Shown piece after piece: positions 61,501-64,000 of a stretch of 64,000 nt of DNA. The notes beneath the pieces were generated by a model, which did not search any database, was not told where the DNA came from, and saw only the letters and a list, made by a program, of their open reading frames with translations. Where the stretch lies: NCBI GenBank assembly GCA_040954595.2, contig CM082581.2, positions 2,170,001 to 2,234,000 of the forward strand, written 5' to 3'. The stretch's first letter is position 1. Each line of letters starts with the position of its first letter. The position numbers and the translations under genes are program-made. The DNA comes from Balanoglossus misakiensis. Taxonomy: Eukaryota > Hemichordata.

Positions 61501-61506
61501 GTTTTA
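61501..61506. repeat. Target-site duplication GTTTTA, right
   Basis: Identical to 53,294-53,299. Confidence 0.85.
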
Positions 61507-64000
61507 AACCGATGGTGGCAAAGAAGTTTTCCGCGAACATGAAAACAACACAGCTGCAAAATGAAGGTATTGTTCTACTGATACATTAAACGCACAACTT
61601 AGAATATGTGCCGTTTTAGCCACATGCAGATTGCAGGCACCATGTAGCTCTGCTTGGCATAGTAAAACACGTGTCACGTGTTGATCACATGACTTAAATG
61701 AAGGCGAACGTCCATGTTTGTATGGGAGGGTCACCAGATTTACGGCGCTGCATTAACGACGTTTACGATTCGGCGACAAACACGTCAAGTAGGTTCCCAT
61801 TTGTGAAATTTTCGTTCGATCTTTATTTCTGACAACATTATGTACATGTTCATGTAGTTTATTGTTTGAAAATCGGTGCGTATCATTTTGCTCCGCACCC
61901 AACGGATTTTCCTATGGATGGCTCCATAGCTTTGGGGAGGGAGAGCAGCGTTGACCCAAACAGCGTATAAGTCCAGAGCTATGCTGGGCAGAGCTGTGTG
62001 TCTTTACGACGTCACTCCTGTATATGAGAGAGACGGTGGGCGATCTCTTTTACAGTTATTTTCAAAATATTGTTTTTAAAAAAAAATATTTATTATCATC
62101 ATCATCATGATTCCAGCTATTAATTTGCAGTACACGTTGTTGTCTTTTGCCAGAAAGGAATGCATTTCTCATATCACCTTACAAACTGCCAGAAATCCAA
62201 ACAACACCTTTATGATAAAGCCTACAATGAAATGGTGGATGGTACAAATCAAAGATTATGTGACTGCATGATCCTCTCCACATGATACTTCTCAAAGGAT
62301 ATTAATTTGCTTGGAGGGTGGATGTCTGTTGCTAAGCAACCAATGATGTGGGAGTGATGTAGAAATCTTTGTGATTTCTCAAAATATAACCATTATTCTA
62401 AATTAATATTTCCGTCAATTGGTTTTCAAGCATAATATATACACAACACAACAAATTATATTGATATACCATGCCTAAAATATGAAATGGAAAAAATGCA
62501 ATCAAATGAGTGGCCAAGCAAATTTTTTCAAAATTTTCCATTTAAGGCCAGGCTCCACCCTCATTTTTGATGCTTTTTAGTGGTACAATTTATACCACTA
62601 TTTTGCTAAAACTTGTTCAATATTGATGAAATTTGGTCATGTGATGCATCATGAACTTCTCTGAAATTTGACTAAATGTCAAGGTCATTGACCTCTGTTG
62701 ACCTCTTAAAATATGCAAATTAGTCCACAGTATGAGAAAAAGTTTACTTTTTTGTTATTCTTCTTATATAAGAGGTCTGTGGCTGTGTACAATGATTTAA
62801 ATACCACAAATTCAGTACTTTGTGGTATATTTAACATATTTTATTCATATTTCTGTATAGAGTGATGAATATTATTTGTTAATTTTCTTCATCCTGGCTG
62901 GGTAATACACTGTTACAAAAAGTGATTTTTGTTGAAATTGACTGCTATCTTGTCAAAGATTATGAACCAATTGTAAGTTTGATTTTTATATAACAATAAC
63001 ATACATTACCCAAATATTCAGAAAATGTGTGTTTTGGGGTTTCCATGAACTCATTTGCATAATTAGTCATGTGACAAATATGGCCGCCAACGCTAAATTG
63101 ATTTTTAGAAAAAACGTGATATCTCAAGAACCGTTCAACCTAGTGACCTGAAACTTTGCCCACAGTTACTTGCATGTATTTAGCATTAAATTAACTATTA
63201 TCTTTGGTGCATATCTTTTTTTCAAAAGTTAGAGCAAATAATTAAAAAAATTGAGTTTGCATCTTGCAACAATGTAACACAATCCATTGTATCTTAAACA
63301 TTTTTCCACTTTGCACAGTGATCTTAGTTCATTTGATAAGAAATCACATCATGAACAATCACTGAAAATTTCAAGAAAATTGCTTTAAAATTACTTGAGA
63401 TATTTTGCATACCGTGCCTACAGAATTGCTGAAAATACCATTTTGAGAAAATCGCATTCAAAGTTGGTAATTATGTTTCTACTGTTTATAATGGATCAAT
63501 ACTGTATCAAGGTCAAATATATGCATGTATAAGATGATGAACATTCACCTGATGCAGTTATGAAGTTAAATTTGTGATAATATACACTGAAGGCAGGTTT
63601 TTTGTGAAAAAAAAACAGGAAATTGATCAAAAATTCACCAGGACCATAGTCTGGGTCATTAGCTGTTCATGTGCAGCACGAAGACGTCTGCGGCCCGATG
63701 AATATATCTTTTCTATCTGTTGAATCTAATTTCCATTTCTAACTTCTAAAATGAAAGTAATAGTCCCAGTTCCCTCTCATTATAGTACACTATGACAGCA
63801 TCTGCTACTGCAAGCTCAAGCCGACGACGCCCAACAAAATTCTCCTTGGGACAATGGTCCCATATGGGGTTGTGTAATGTCATTTGTGTTCTGTGTTCCT
63901 CCATACACACACCTCATCAGCAAGTTGTTGTCAGACAGCTTTACAAATATTGGCAGAATTCCTTTTTGCAGGTCACCATACCCAGATTGCATTGGACACC
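61507..64000. other. Right flank, no gene supported
   Basis: AT-rich. Several phrases (GGCCGCCAA, GTCAAGGTCATTGACCTCTG near 62,678) look like dispersed repeats. ATC triplets occur near 62,095-62,110. No frame with a domain is seen on either strand. Confidence 0.4.

Overview
This is eukaryotic DNA with spliced genes, long AT-rich introns, microsatellites and many mobile elements. The EGF-type host exons with symmetrical phase-1 introns, the SINE/LINE tail of the GGCGCTATATAAA type and the dense foldback elements suggest a marine invertebrate, perhaps a deuterostome such as a hemichordate, amphioxus or echinoderm. That placement is inference. I cannot name a species.

Bases 1-17,010 are satellite-like. 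Monomers of about 850 bp form a 3,411-bp higher-order unit present twice in near-identical copies (about 1,840-8,660). A different unit of about 1.3 kb occurs three times (9,928-17,010) and carries a short, repeatedly preserved open frame behind a splice acceptor. Bases 17,011-38,567 are mostly unique or dispersed-repeat DNA with small foldback and TIR elements, a dead LINE piece, two EGF-like exons and two glutamine-rich exons. All four exons are on the minus strand and may be parts of one or more host genes.

Two large DNA transposons dominate the rest. The first (38,568-49,418, 10.85 kb) is CACTA/EnSpm-like. It encodes a predicted 903-aa TNP2-type transposase in three minus-strand exons and, divergently, a seven-exon BEN-domain protein. 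The two genes share a promoter of about 430 bp with two opposed ZNF143-like motifs. The element is bounded by CCCTTACGAAAAAG inverted ends and flanked inside by arrays of CTATAGAA/TCAATAGA motifs.

The second (53,300-61,500, 8,201 bp) has a 6-bp target duplication (GTTTTA), a perfect terminal inverted repeat of about 109 bp, and sub-terminal arrays of a 22-bp perfect palindrome (6 copies left, 12 right). It encodes an IS3/retroviral-integrase-like DDE transposase (minus strand) and, convergently, a HECT-domain ubiquitin-ligase-like protein of about 741 aa with the catalytic cysteine motif intact. I consider this transposase-plus-HECT element with palindrome arrays the most interesting object in the window.

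Both elements follow one plan: transposase, one non-transposase accessory gene, and elaborate sub-terminal arrays. In each, the accessory gene shows a one-base frame break in an A-run. These may be real decay or assembly error. A CpG-richer stretch at 52.4-53.0 kb could be a host promoter for a minus-strand gene.
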